Shown here: one piece after another, positions 45,830 through 62,546 of the stretch
How the letters are laid out: each line of letters opens with the position of its first letter
How positions within the stretch are numbered: the first letter of the stretch is position 1
Assembly: GCF_003265705.1 (NCBI RefSeq)
Contig: NW_020312867.1
Location: 2,941,307 to 3,005,306 of the forward strand
Length of the DNA stretch: 64,000 nt
Direction of reading: 5' to 3'
From: Callorhinus ursinus
Lineage: Eukaryota; Chordata; Mammalia; Carnivora; Otariidae
Notes under the pieces: model-generated
Seen by the model: only the letters and a program-made list of their open reading frames with translations
Databases searched by the model: none
What the model was told of the DNA's origin: nothing
Position numbers and translations under genes: made by a program

Positions 45830-46022
45830 TTTTTTTTAAAAAGATTTTATTTATTTATTTGAGAGAGAGAATGAGATAGAGAGAGCATGAAGGGGGAAGG
45901 TCAGAGGGAGAAGCAGATTCCCTGCTGAGCAGGGAGCCCGATGCAGGACTCGATCCCGGTACTCCAGGATCATGACCTGAGCCAAAGGCAGTCGCTTAAC
46001 TGACTGAGCCACCCAGGCGCCC
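45830..46022 (-). repeat. SINEC, group B, second at the same target site
   Basis: Flanked by AAAAAAATGAGTCTT at 45815-45829 and 46023-46037. The outer copy is followed by AAC, keeping the TCTT/AA cut site. Confidence 0.96.
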
Positions 46023-46440
46023 AAAAAAATGAGTCTTAACAAACATATACTACTACATAATCAGCACCACAGTCACGATCCAGAGTGGTTTCGTCACCCC
46101 CCGAATTCCCTCAGGCCCCCACAGTCTCTCTTCCCACCTCGTGCCCCTGGCAGCCCACTATGCTGTTGTCTGTCCTATGGTTCTGCCATATTCAGACTAT
46201 CATATAAAATGGGGTCATATATATAAAGCCTTTGAGTTTGCTTCTTTCTTTTAGAAGAATGCAATTGAAACTCACCCACGTTGTGTGTATCTTTAGGCCA
46301 TCGGTTCCTTCTTATTGATGAAGAACATTCCATTGGATGAATATACTACATTTTGTTTAACCATTTATCATTTGAAAGATATTTGAATTGTTTCCAGATT
46401 TGTAAATTTGTTTCTGATGACCTTGCCAGTTTTGAGGGGT

Positions 46441-47464
46441 ACTGGTCAGGTATTTTGTAGAATGCTCTAGAGTCATGTCTAATTTCTTGAACATTACGCC
46501 TTGAATTTGGAGGACATCCCATTGGGATGCTCAGGGACTTACTTGCCAGAGCCAGTTACACTGTTGTCTGCAATGGAAGTCTCAGAGGTTTTTGTTTTTG
46601 TTTTTAGAGACTTTATTTATTTATTAGAGCGAGAACACAAGCGATGGAGAGGGAGAAGCAGGCTGCCCATTGAGCAGGGAGCCCGATGCGGGGCTCGATC
46701 CCAGGACCCTGGAATCATGACCTGAGCCGAAGGCAGATGCCTGATGACTGAGCCACCCAGGCGCCCCTGGGTTTAGGGGGCTTTAACCATCATTAAAACT
46801 ACCTTTCCTGACTCTGTTCCTCCCCCCCATACCACCTGTCTCTCTCTTTCTCTTTCTTGTTTTCTTTCATTTTTGTTTTCTTTGTTCTTTGTTTTCAGAC
46901 TCTGTTTTGGTTTTAGTTCTTGTCCAAACTATTTCCCATTGCTGGCAGCAGTGATCGACAATTGTTTTTGTGGTGTATTTGTTGCTCTCTTAACAGGACA
47001 GTGGGGGTCTGTTCTCTATTCAGTGGGGAATGTGGGAAACTCTGATTTGTTTTTTTTTTTTTTATAGTTTGCTTGCCTGTTTGCAAGCTCAAATCAATTA
47101 AGAAAATATTGGGAGAATTAAGAAAGCATCAAAAGGAGAACAGCCCATTGAGGCTAGTGGGTTTTTGTGTTTCTTGGTTTATTTTGGCACATGGCTGTGG
47201 TCACAGATCTGAAGCTGAAAGTTTGCAGTGTGTCTGGAGGGGTCTGAAATATTTTCCTACTTTGTAGTGTTAAATAAGTTAAATTGTAACATGTCTTAAA
47301 TTTAAGGTTTGTTTTGATTGGTTTATCAGACCTAATGGGGCATATAATAGAAGGAAATAAAAAAATTTACAAGAAATGAAATGGAAGTTCTAATAGTTTC
47401 AATGTACTAGCCTTTGAAAAGAAAAAGTTTACACAAACATTAGCTTAGGAAGATTTATTTTGAA
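46441..47464. other. Intergenic, mostly unique, with one SINE
   Basis: T-rich 46840-46930. No gene recognised. Confidence 0.45.
46598..46768 (-). repeat. SINEC, group A, shortened
   Basis: Internal deletion: GCGAGAACACAAGCGATGG lacks part of the GA-rich stretch. Confidence 0.9.
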
Positions 47465-48213
47465 TAGTTACTATTTGTTTTAACAGCTTTATTGTTAAAT
47501 AAATTACATACTGGAAATTCACCAATTTAAAGTGTACAATTCAGTTAGTTTTCGCATATTTAAAGAGTTGTGCAACCATCAGCATAATCAGCTTCACTCC
47601 CCATCTGCGTTCTCCCTACCCCCAGCCATCGGCCAACACTGATACACCTCATTCTCTATAGATTGGCCCATTGGAGACATTTCATGTAAATAGAGTCATG
47701 CAATTCGTGGTCTTTTGTTAAGGACTTCTTTGATTTAGCATAGTGTTTTTGAGGTGTATCCATGTTGTAACATGAATCAGCACTCCATTCTTTTTGGTGC
47801 TGAATAACATTCTGGTGCATGGAGCAACAATATTTACTTATCTGTTCAGTAGTTGATGGACATCGGGGTTGTGTCTGGTTTTTGGCTATTTTGAATAATG
47901 CTGCTATGAGCATTTGTGTAGAAGTTTTTGCGTGGATGTATGTTTTCATTTTCTGGGGAGTATACCTAGGAGTAGAATTGCTGAGTCACGTGGTAACTGT
48001 TCAGCCTTTTGAGGAACTGCTGGACTATTTTCCCAAGCTGCACCATTTACATTTCCTCCTGTGGTGTGTGAGGGTTCTAATTTCTTTAAATCTTTCCCAA
48101 CCTTGTTGTTTTCTAGGTTTTTAAAATTATTATTATTATAGCCATTAATTTCCCTAATGCCTAATGATGTTGAGCATCTGTACATTTGCCTACTGGCTGT
48201 TTGCTTATCTTTG

Positions 48214-48396
48214 TTTTTTTTTTTTTTTTAAAGATTTTATTTATTTATTCATGAGAGAGAGAGAGAGAGAGAGAGGCAGAGGGAGAAGCAGGCTCCCAAG
48301 GAGCAGGGAGCCTGATGCGGGACTCGATCCCAGGACCCTGGGATCATGACCTGAGCCGAAGGCAGACGCTTAACCATCTGAGCCACCCAGGCGCCC
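48214..48396 (-). repeat. SINEC, group C
   Basis: 16-bp perfect duplication TGTTTGCTTATCTTTG at 48198-48213 and 48397-48412. Confidence 0.96.
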
Positions 48397-48546
48397 TGTT
48401 TGCTTATCTTTGGAGAAATGTCTGTTCCTATCCTTTGATCATTTTTAAATTGGTTATTTATCTTTTTATTATTGAGTTGTGAGAGTTCTTTATATGTAAG
48501 CCTCTAATCAGATGTGATTTGCAAATATTTTATTTTATTTGCACTT

Positions 48547-48645
48547 TTTTTTTTTAAATCTTTACACCCCATTGTGGGACTCAAATTCAGGATCTCAAAG
48601 TCAAGAGTTGCAGGCTCCTCCAACTGAGTCAGCCAGGTGCCCCTA
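48547..48645 (-). repeat. Ancient short SINEC, group E
   Basis: GATCTCAAAGTCAAGAGTTG and GAGTCAGCCAGGTGCCCC. Confidence 0.72.
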
Positions 48646-48747
48646 TTTTCACTTTCTTGATGTGAATTACTCTATTTAAATTTCGCTTATTTCTTGTACT
48701 TCCCCAGAAAAAAATCCCACCCATGGATTTTCGAATTTCTTGAGTTC

Positions 48748-48953
48748 TTTTTTTTTTTAAGATTTATTTATGTATTTTATAGAGAGCAAGCACGCACAAA
48801 TGGGAGGGATAGAGGGAGAGGGAGAGAGAATCTCAAGCAGATTCTGCACTGAGCACAGAGCCCAGTGCGGGGCTTGATGTCATGACCCTGAGATCATGAT
48901 CTGAGCCGAAATCAAGAGTTGATGCTCAACTGACTGAGCCACCCAGGTGCCCC
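48748..48953 (-). repeat. SINEC, group D
   Basis: CTTGAGTTC flanks. CGAAATCAAGAGTTGATGC. Confidence 0.88.
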
Positions 48954-49079
48954 TTGAGTTCCCTTTCTATCCTTTTAGTTACTTAATTAAAACTTTGTAC
49001 TTAATTAACAGTTATTTATATTAAATAATCTCTGTTGAAATAACCAGTGTGGTTTCTGCCCCCAATCAAATCCTGACTG

Positions 49080-49775
49080 ATACAAATGTGTATTCTTTTG
49101 TGTCTGGTTTTTTTGTTTGTTTGTTTTTTTTTTTTTGACATTATGTTTGTGAGATTTATCCACGTTGATGCATGTAGCTATAGTTCATCGCCATTTCCTT
49201 GTCCATTCCATTGTTGGGCAGATTGGGCTGTTTTCAGTACGGGGTTATTACAGTGATGCTGCTGTGAGCCTTCTTGCAGGTGCCTTTTGGTGAACACATG
49301 TCCACGTTTCTATTGGGTATGTACATTCCTAAGAGTGGAGTTGCTGAGTCATGGGGTAGATGGATGTTCCACTTTAGTAGGTAATGCCAAATTGTTTTCC
49401 AAAGTGATCGTACCTGTTTACACTCCTCTCTGTAGTGTGTGAGGATTCTAGATGCTCTCCATTCCCCCCCTCACCAGTACTTGGTTTTGGGAGTTTTGTT
49501 CATTGTTTCCCTTTTGGTGGGTGTCAACTTCATTTATTAAATCTCTCATCTCCCCACTGATCTATGATATACCACCTTTGTCATGTAACAAGAGTCATCA
49601 GTGTGTGGGTCTGTCCCTGGACTCTGTTCCATTCCATGGATCAATCTGGCTCTTCACCAGTATCACACCATCATCATGTTTACTATAGCTTCATGGTAAG
49701 CCCTGAATTCTAGAAGTTACATCTTATTTTCCTCTTCTTTTTCATAAATATCTGGCAACTCATGGCCATTTACTC
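49080..49775 (-). mobile_element. Old LINE-1 fragment
   Basis: Reversed ORF2 patterns: CCTAAGAGTGGAGTTGCTG, ATTGTTTTCCAAAGTGATCG. Confidence 0.65.
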
Positions 49776-49779
49776 TTTT

Positions 49780-50354
49780 TTTTTTTTAATATTTATTTAT
49801 CTGAGGCGGGGGAGAGAGAGTGCAAGTGAGAGCACAGGAGCAGGGGGAGGGAGAAGTGGACTCCCCATGGAGCAGGGAGCCCAGTGCTGGGCCGGGATCA
49901 TGCCCTGAGCCGAAGGCAGAGACTTAACCAACTGAGCCACCCAGGTGCCCCTTTCTTTTTCTTCTTTTTTTTTTTTTTTTTTTTAAAGGTTTTATTTATT
50001 TATTTGTGAGAGAGAGAGAAACAGCATGAGAGGGGAGACGGTCAGAGGGAGAAGCAGGCTCCCCATTGAGCCAGGAGCCCAATGTGGGACTTGATCAAGT
50101 CCGGGACTCCGGAATCATGACCTGAGCCAAAGGCAGTCGCTTAACTAACTGAGCCACCCAGGTGCCCCCCCTTTCTTCTTTTTCTTTTTTAGAGAGTGAG
50201 AGAGTGAGTGGGGTGGCAGACAGAGAGAATTTTAAGCAGGCTCCATACCCAGCATGGAGCCCAATGTGGGGGTTGATCTCACGACCTTGAGCTCATGACC
50301 TGAGCCGAGATCAAGAGTTGGACAATTAACCCACTGAGCCACCCAGGCACCCCT
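49780..50354 (-). repeat. Cluster of three SINEC copies
   Basis: Three same-strand copies at 49780-49952 (diverged), 49964-50168 (group B) and 50186-50354 (group D, shortened), separated by 11-17 bp of T-rich sequence. Confidence 0.88.
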
Positions 50355-50394
50355 CCTTATGGTTTTTGTTTTTTTTTTTAATTTTCATGGATTT

Positions 50395-50694
50395 TTTTTT
50401 TAAGATTTTATTTTAGGGGCGCCTGGGTGGCCCAGTTGTTAAGCATCTGCCTTTGGCTCAAGTCATGACCCCAGGGTCCTGGGATCGAGCCCCACATTGG
50501 GCTCCCTGCTCTGCGGGAAGCCTGCTTCTCCCTCTCCTGCTCCTCCTGCTTGTGTTCCCTCTCTGTCAAATAAATAAAATCTTAAAAAAAAAAATTTATT
50601 TTAAAGTAATCTCCATACCCGGCATGGGCTTGAACTCAATGGGCTTGAACTCACAGCCCCGGGATCAAGAGTCGCTGAGCTGGCCCGGAGCCCC
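50395..50694 (-). repeat. Ancient short SINEC, group E, interrupted
   Basis: Halves at 50395-50416 and 50593-50694. The second half has a small internal duplication of ATGGGCTTGAACTCA. Confidence 0.7.
50417..50592 (+). repeat. SINEC, group A, nested in a minus-strand SINE
   Basis: GGGGCGCCTGGGTGGCCCAG head, AATAAATAAAATC tail. Confidence 0.92.
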
Positions 50695-50770
50695 AAGAGA
50701 TAATCTTCATGGATTTAAATGTATCAGTCTTTTCCTTTGTGGTTTCTGAGTTTTGTGCCAGACTTTAAAA

Positions 50771-50964
50771 TCTTTTTTTTTTTTTTAATATTATTTATTT
50801 ATTCATGAGAGACAGAGAGAGGGGGAGAGAGAGAGAAAGAGAGGCAGAGGGAGAAGCAGGCTCCCAAGGAGCAGGGAGCCCGATGCGGGACTCGATCCCA
50901 GGACTCTGGGATCATGACCTGAGCCGAAGGCAGACGCTTAACCATCTGAGCCACCCAGGCACCC
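50771..50964 (-). repeat. SINEC, group C
   Basis: 17-bp perfect duplication TGTGCCAGACTTTAAAA at 50754-50770 and 50965-50981. Last SINE before MYL9. Confidence 0.96.
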
Positions 50965-50981
50965 TGTGCCAGACTTTAAAA

Positions 50982-52657
50982 GTTCTGGGCATGTTTCACT
51001 GTTACCTGTAGATGTTGCCTGTGAGAGAGAAAACAGTAGGTACTGCTGCTTCTCTAAAAAGCTGCTAGGATCTTAATAAATGAGCTCACAATTAGAAAAC
51101 TGCCATCTTCCTGGCTTCTGAATGTGCTGTATGCCTTCCTGCTCCCAGACTTCGTTCACACGGCTTCCTCCAGTTCCGTTCCTGCACGTTCCTCCTGTCT
51201 GCTCGTCCTGCCCTTCCACACACAACACTTCCCTTGTCCATCTTCTGGATCCCGTCAGGTCAGGCCCACGCCAGCTAGGAAACCAGTGAGGCTGGATGGG
51301 TTCTGTCCCTTTCTCTGGGGTGAAGGGGGAGGAGGCTTGTGACAGGATTGCAGACTGAGGGATCAGAACCCGAGGAGGCTTGTTTCTAACCCTGTCCCTG
51401 CCATCTTCAGAAAGGCTTTTGGTGCCACAGTGGCTCTGCAGAGTGCTCTGTGACCCTGATGCAGGGCATGTGTGGCCAGCACTTCAGGGGTCCTCAGAGG
51501 ACACCCAGAGCCTGCCCTACTCCCTGGTCCCTCCCTTGGGACTAGCTGCAGTGAGCGGCCCTCCCATCTAGGGCCGGGGGTGAGGGCACGGTCAGACTGA
51601 GTCTGTTGCAGAATTTGGGCCTGGTCAGGACTTGTTTGGGGTTGGCTCCATCAGGAGTGGAGATCAGGGACTTGTGGGGCTCCATCTAGAGGCAAGAGAG
51701 GGGGTGTTTCATGGCATTCTGGCCAAGGCCTGGCTGGGAAGGGCCTGGAGCTGAGGTGGGGCAGAGGCTTGTGGGAAGTTAGACCCTCCTCGTCCAATAC
51801 ACGGTTCTCTTAGTGCTCAGCAGTAAGATCTGATCTGGGACCTTTGCTGTGTGATGTGGTTGGCTGACTATGGGTGACCTTTAGGGAAGGCATCAGGATC
51901 ACACCGGGCCCAGCAGCTGCTCCCCGACCTTTGTGGGGTCTGGTGGGATGTGTCTAGCCCAGGTCTGAGCCCTGTGGGGGATCTAGAGGCCAGGGTCCAG
52001 CTGTCCCTCTGCCCCAGATCCACTGGGTCACCTCAGGTAGTCCCTGCCCCTCTTGGCTATCTGTTCAACCAATATTTCTGTTCCTCTTGTGCCCCAGGCA
52101 CTTTGGTCAGTGTCCCCATCATCATGTGTAACAGAGATCCCAGCCCTGCCCACCTTGTGTGCGATGTGAAAACTGGTCATGTGGCTGAACTGACCTTGCA
52201 GGTGCAGAGGGCACAGCCCAGGCCTCACGTGGTGGCTGCCTGGAGCTGACCTCAGGGAATCTTTTACACCCATTGTTCCCATGTTCACCCGGAGCTTCTG
52301 GGTTGCACCCTCCTCCCCGTTTCCAGAGCCTCCTTGTTCTTCCAGGACCACTTGGCTTTCCAGGAGCATTGCTGTGTCCCTGGAGATCCAGGCTTTAGTC
52401 CTGAAGGCTGGGTGACCTTGACCCCTGTCTTCCCAGTGCGCCAAACCCCCCACCGAGATACGCTGTGGTGATTCCTGAGGGTCCTCCGCACTTGGGCCTC
52501 TCTCTCCCAGGAGGACTGTTTTCCCGCAGCACCTCTGTCTGCCCCCGACTGCTGGTCTGGTCTCAGGGGAGCCTCTCCCTGGCTGGGAGGAGGTGGGGGT
52601 CTGGGCAGCCAGTAGGGACAGGAGAGGGCAGGAGGGTGTTTAGGGACTAGGAGCTCC
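50982..52657. other. Intergenic DNA downstream of MYL9
   Basis: Unique, G+C-rising. L2-like remnant at about 51120-51260. No gene recognised. Confidence 0.5.
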
Positions 52658-52689
52658 TCTATTTCATCCCGGCAACAGACACACAGACC

Positions 52690-53199
52690 CAAAGCAGTGC
52701 GTAGACTTCTATTGGAGATTCTGCCTCCCCTGGTCCAGTATCCACCCTGCGTGCATCTTCTGGACCACACTCCCAGTGGGGTGGCTGGGCAGGGCACAGA
52801 GGAGGGGCCTGGCATCCTGTCCTTTGAGAAGGGACCTTGGTGAGCTTTGTGGCAGTGGCAGTGGCTGGGAAAGAGCGGTCATGCCCTGTGTGGGGGTGCA
52901 TGTGAACTTGTGTCTGACAGGACACAGGGCCCGTCCGGTGGGGAGCAGCCATGAGGCCCAGCTCCCGGGAAGACAGTCCTCTCTGGGGGGGGTCCCGGTG
53001 GAACACCTGCCTCACGTTGGCCGTGTGCCCCTTGCCTGGCACTGCGCGCTCTCTGCCTGTTTCTCCACGGGGAGCTGGGCCCCTAGCTCCTCAGGGGGAG
53101 GCTCCCCTGAGAGGGTCCTGTGGGGTCACGGGCATGGAGCACAGTGAGTTTGGGGAGCAGCAGAGTGGGACAGGGGCCCGGGCATGGGGGCGGGGTGGA
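52690..53199 (-). other. MYL9: MYL9 3' untranslated region (3' end uncertain)
   Basis: About 0.5 kb downstream of the stop, G+C-rich, with no canonical AATAAA. The nearest candidates on the transcript strand are two AATAGA variants (plus TCTATT at 52708-52713 and 52658-52663). A 3'UTR of this size agrees with the roughly 1.2 kb MYL9 mRNA. The exact end needs RNA data. Confidence 0.55.
52708..52713 (-). terminator. MYL9: Possible variant MYL9 polyadenylation signal AATAGA
   Basis: AATAGA (in CCAATAGAAG) is a known weak variant of the polyadenylation hexamer. It is chosen because no AATAAA or ATTAAA occurs in the expected interval. A second AATAGA lies 50 nt further downstream (52658-52663). 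Confidence 0.4.
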
Positions 53200-59008
<5,809 letters not shown>

Positions 59009-59110
59009 CTGGTGCGGAGAAGGCGCTCGCTCGCTGGCTCACTTGCTCTTTCGCTCGCTGCGCGGAGCCGGTGCGGGGCGGCGGGCCGTCGGTCCAGCTT
59101 CGGGCTCGGT
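59009..59110 (-). other. MYL9: MYL9 putative non-coding exon 1
   Basis: The donor CGCACCAG|GTGGGAGTCG at 59009/59008 ends a GC-rich leader with no ATG-started long frame. The upstream limit (about 59110) is inferred from the expected short 5'UTR and the CArG-box position; the start site itself is not visible. Confidence 0.6.
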
Positions 59111-59127
59111 GGGCGCGGTGGCGCGGG

Positions 59128-59137
59128 CCTTACAAGG
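59128..59137. promoter_or_regulatory. MYL9: CArG-like element, one mismatch
   Basis: CCTTACAAGG (CCTTGTAAGG on the gene strand) differs from CC(A/T)6GG by one G/C in the core. It lies 58 nt from the exact CArG box, start to start, on the exon side. Its TTGTAAGG part could alternatively act as a weak TATA-like element. Confidence 0.5.
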
Positions 59138-59185
59138 CAGAAGAATGCGCGCGGCGGGGCGGGGCGGGGCGGCGCTCCGGCACAG

Positions 59186-59195
59186 CCTTATTTGG
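59186..59195. promoter_or_regulatory. MYL9: Consensus CArG box (SRF site) upstream of MYL9
   Basis: CCTTATTTGG (CCAAATAAGG on the gene strand) fits CC(A/T)6GG exactly, about 80-180 nt upstream of the inferred leader. MYL9 is an established SRF/MRTF/myocardin target, so this is probably the main element. Confidence 0.8.
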
Positions 59196-59658
59196 CCTTG
59201 ACCCACGGGCGGCGGCGGGGGCGCCTTCCCGGAATTGGCAGGGGAGGTGATACCGTGCGGTGATGCGGGGCAGCGCTGGGCCCCCTCGCCCCTGATTGTC
59301 AGGGGAGGGGGATTTATGTGGGCCGCCCCTTCCTCGTCAGTGAGGCAGGCAGAACGCCCAGGGCTTCTAGTTCTCAGGCCCTCCATCCATCTTTCCCCTA
59401 AAGGCCCACGCTGCCTGGCCCATTCCCGTGGGAGGGCTTCCTTCCATCAGGCCAAGTATGGCTTTTTTCCGAATCCGAGAGAAGGCGTGTCAGATGGTCT
59501 TCACCATCCTCACGTGAAGGGTCATTGGTCAGGCCCCTGCTGGTGTGGGGGCTCCCCTGGGTGTTGGGTAGGCAGACTGTGCTGGGGACAGCCCACCTCA
59601 GCCAAGTCACTGTCCTTTCCAGCTGGCCTCAGTTTCCTGTAAAATGGGAGGGTGGTGG

Positions 59659-59778
59659 TGAAGATTCAGGAAAAAGAGTGTCCAGAAAGGGCCAAGTAGC
59701 ACCCTGGGGGCCAGTGATGAAGATTCAGGAAAAAAAGAGTGTCCAGAAAGGGCCAAGTAGCACCCTGGGGGCCAGTGA
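59659..59778. repeat. Tandem duplication of a ~60 bp unit
   Basis: Two adjacent copies, 59659-59717 (59 bp) and 59718-59778 (61 bp), from TGAAGATTCAGGAAAAA to GGGGGCCAGTGA, differing only by two A in a homopolymer. Confidence 0.95.
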
Positions 59779-60269
59779 GAGGGGCAGCGGCTGGGGGGAG
59801 CATGGTGTATCCTCAGGGTGTCAGCACCCCTTACCCACTCTTGTTGGCATCAGTTGGAGGAGGGAGTCGGAGAGGACAGACCCGCTGGCTCCCCCATCAT
59901 GCATCAGCTCCTATCTGTCATTTTGACCCTTGAAGGAACACGCTACTCACCAGGACTCCAGCCCGTTTTTCTCTCCCTGCCGCACTTTGGACCATCACAG
60001 ACCTTACAGCACCCAGTTACTTACTCTGTCCTTATGAACCGACCCCACTTACGTGCGAGGCACTGTACCAAGTGCTGGGGAAACAGCACTGCACTAAAGT
60101 AATCACCCTGGGGAAGCAGTATTTGTGCGGGAAATACAGTGAACAAGTAAGTAGCTCCATGGCTCGGAGAGAGAAATGAGTTCTTTGAAGGGAAATAAAG
60201 CAGAGTGACCAAAGAGAGAGGAGGGTGCCTCCTGGGAAGTGACATTTGGGACAACCAGAAGCCATGCCC

Positions 60270-60291
60270 AGTGAGTGAGTGAGTGAGTGAG
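60270..60291. repeat. (GTGA)n microsatellite
   Basis: Five units of GTGA. Confidence 0.9.
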
Positions 60292-61480
60292 GCAGGTAGG
60301 GGGAGTTTGCCCAGCTCCCGGTCTAGGAGCAGCCAGAGGTGAGTGTGACTGTGGGGAGAAGGGTGGGAGATGAGGTCTGAGAAGCAGTGGGGGCCTTGCC
60401 AGGGGCTCCTTATAGGCCACCATGAGACATCAGTGTCCTGAGTGGAAGGACGGCATGATCTGGCTTATGTTTTAACTGAATCCCTCTGGGTGAGACCAGT
60501 GTGGAGCTTTCTAGCAAGATGATGTATTCAGACTAGTGTGGTAGCAATGGTGCTGGGGAGAAGGGGTGGGATTCTGGAACTATTCTGAAGTTGCATCCAA
60601 TAGGATTTGCACATGGATTGGAATGTGTGTGAAAGAGAAGAGTCAGGGATGACTCCAAGGGTTTTGGTCTGAGCAGTGGGAGAGAGCCGACCTGTTTCTA
60701 ACACGGGTTGGCTATGGAAGGAGCAGATTTGAGGAGAGCTCAGTTCTATTTTGGACCTATTAATTTTTTAAAACTGTTAACTTTGAAATAATTTCAGACT
60801 TACAGTAAAGGTATAGGAACTATACAAAGAGTTCACCCAGACTCTCCAGTTGCTAACATTTGGCTTTATTATATTCTCTTCTGTGTGTCTGTGTGTCTGT
60901 GTGTATATCTTGCCCCTGCCAACATTATTTGAGAGTAACTTGCATTCTTCATTACCCTTTTACCTGGAAATACTTCAGTGAGTATCTCCTGAAAAGGAGA
61001 TTCTTTTCCAAATCCATAGTACATTTATCAAAATCAGAAAAATTTTAACATTGATTTAATACTGTTATCTAATTTACAATCCATATTCAAGTTTTGTCAA
61101 TGATCCCAGTAATGTCCTTTACAGAAATTTTTTTTTCTGGTCCAGGAGCCAGTCCAAGGTTATCAAGTTTCTTTAATTTGTGTGTGTGTGGGGGGAGGGG
61201 GGACATTAAAAAAAAACACAACAAAACATAAAAATTACCATTTTAACCATTTGAAATCTGTATTTGGGGGACATTAAGCACATTCACATTGTTGTGCAAC
61301 CATCACCACCACCTAGGCACCCTACAATTGATTTTTGTGTATTGATCTTATTTCCAGGAACATTACTGAACTCATTTATTAACTAATAGTTTATTTATGG
61401 ATGCTTTAGGATTTTCTTTATGAAAGATCATGTTATCTGCAAATAGAGATAGTTTAACTTCTTTCTTCCCAATCTGGGTT

Positions 61481-61505
61481 TCATTCATTCATTCATTCAT
61501 TCATT
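61481..61505. repeat. (TTCA)n microsatellite
   Basis: Six tetranucleotide units. Confidence 0.9.
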
Positions 61506-61557
61506 CTCTTGCCTGGCCAACACTGCCCTCCAGTACATCAAATAGAAGTAGTAAAAA

Positions 61558-61793
61558 TGGGGGCACCTGGGTGGCTTAGTCAGTTGAATGTCCGACTCTT
61601 GATTTGGACTCGGGTCATGATCTCAGGGTTCTGGGATGGAGCCCCTCATGGAGCCCCACAGTGGGCTCCATGCTCAACAGGGAGTCTGCTTTGAACTCCT
61701 CTTCCTCCCTCTCCCCCCGCCCCCCCTCCCCGCGTTCACTTGCTCTCTTGCTCACGTGCTCTCTCTAATAAATAAATAAATCTTAAAAAAAAG
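61558..61793 (+). repeat. SINEC, D-like
   Basis: Duplication AGAAGTAGTAAAAA at 61544-61557 and 61794-61807. Slightly long because of an internal C-rich stretch. Confidence 0.92.
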
Positions 61794-62007
61794 AGAAGTA
61801 GTAAAAACAGACCTCCTTGTCTTGTTCCTGATCTTAGGGGAAAAGCTCAGTCATTCACCATTAAATATGATATTAGCTGTGGGTTTTTCTTGGATGTCCT
61901 TTATCAGCTTGAAGAAGTTCTGTTCCTGGTTGAGTGTTTTTATCATGAAAGGGTGTTGGGTTTCATCAAATGTTTTTTATGCATCTATTGAGATGTCTTT
62001 AACATCT

Positions 62008-62201
62008 TTTTTTTATTTTAAAGATTTTTTTATTTATTCGAGAGAGGGAGAGACAGAAGACACAAGCAGGGGGAGAGAGGGAGAGGGAGAAGCAGACTCC
62101 CCACTGAGCTGGGAGCCAGACGTGGGGCTGCATCCCACGACCTGGAGATCGTGACCTGAGCCAAAGGCAGACACTCAGCCATCTGAGCCACTCAGGTGCC
62201 C
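62008..62201 (-). repeat. SINEC, A/D-like
   Basis: Flanks TCTTTAACATCTTTT and TCTTTAATCTCTTTT. Confidence 0.9.
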
Positions 62202-62318
62202 CTCTTTAATCTCTTTTAATATGTTCCTTAGCTTTTGTTTTTCAAGACATTGGCACTTCTGGAGAGTCCGGGCCAGTTACATGGTGCTCCCTCATGATTA
62301 GCTTCAAGTTACAGATTT

Positions 62319-62546
62319 TTTTTTTTTAAAGATTATTTATTTGAGAGAGAGAGAGAGTGTGTGTGTGCACACATGCACTCATGAGCAGGGGGAGGGGCAG
62401 AGGGAGAGGGAGAGAGAGAGAATCTCCAGCAGACTCCCCTCTGAGCACAGAGCCCAACGCTGGGCTCGATCTCACGACCCTGATAGCATGACCTGAGCTG
62501 AAATCAAGAGTCCGATGCTCAACCAGCTGAGCCACCCAGGCGCCCC
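62319..62546 (-). repeat. SINEC, group D
   Basis: Contains a short GTGTGTGTGC expansion. Flanks TCAAGTTACAGATTTTT / TCAAGTGATGGATTTTT. Confidence 0.9.

Larger units (their letters stand above)
44790..46440 (-). mobile_element. Old LINE-1 fragments, interrupted by three SINEs
   Basis: Pieces at 44790-45327, 45526-45620 and 46023-46440, reversed ORF2/3'UTR patterns (ATATGCTTTGCCCGTTTGCC; TAAAATGGGGTCATATAT). May be two elements. Confidence 0.55.
47465..48660 (-). mobile_element. Old LINE-1 3' part, interrupted
   Basis: 3'UTR (CACCAATTTAAAGTGTACAA) to ORF2 (GAGTCACGTGGTAACTGTTC), split by two SINEs. Confidence 0.78.
59301..60756. other. MYL9: MYL9 upstream region
   Basis: Unique sequence with a tandem duplication (59659-59778), a GTGA microsatellite (60270-60291) and an L2/MIR-like remnant at about 60030-60160. 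No gene recognised. Confidence 0.55.
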
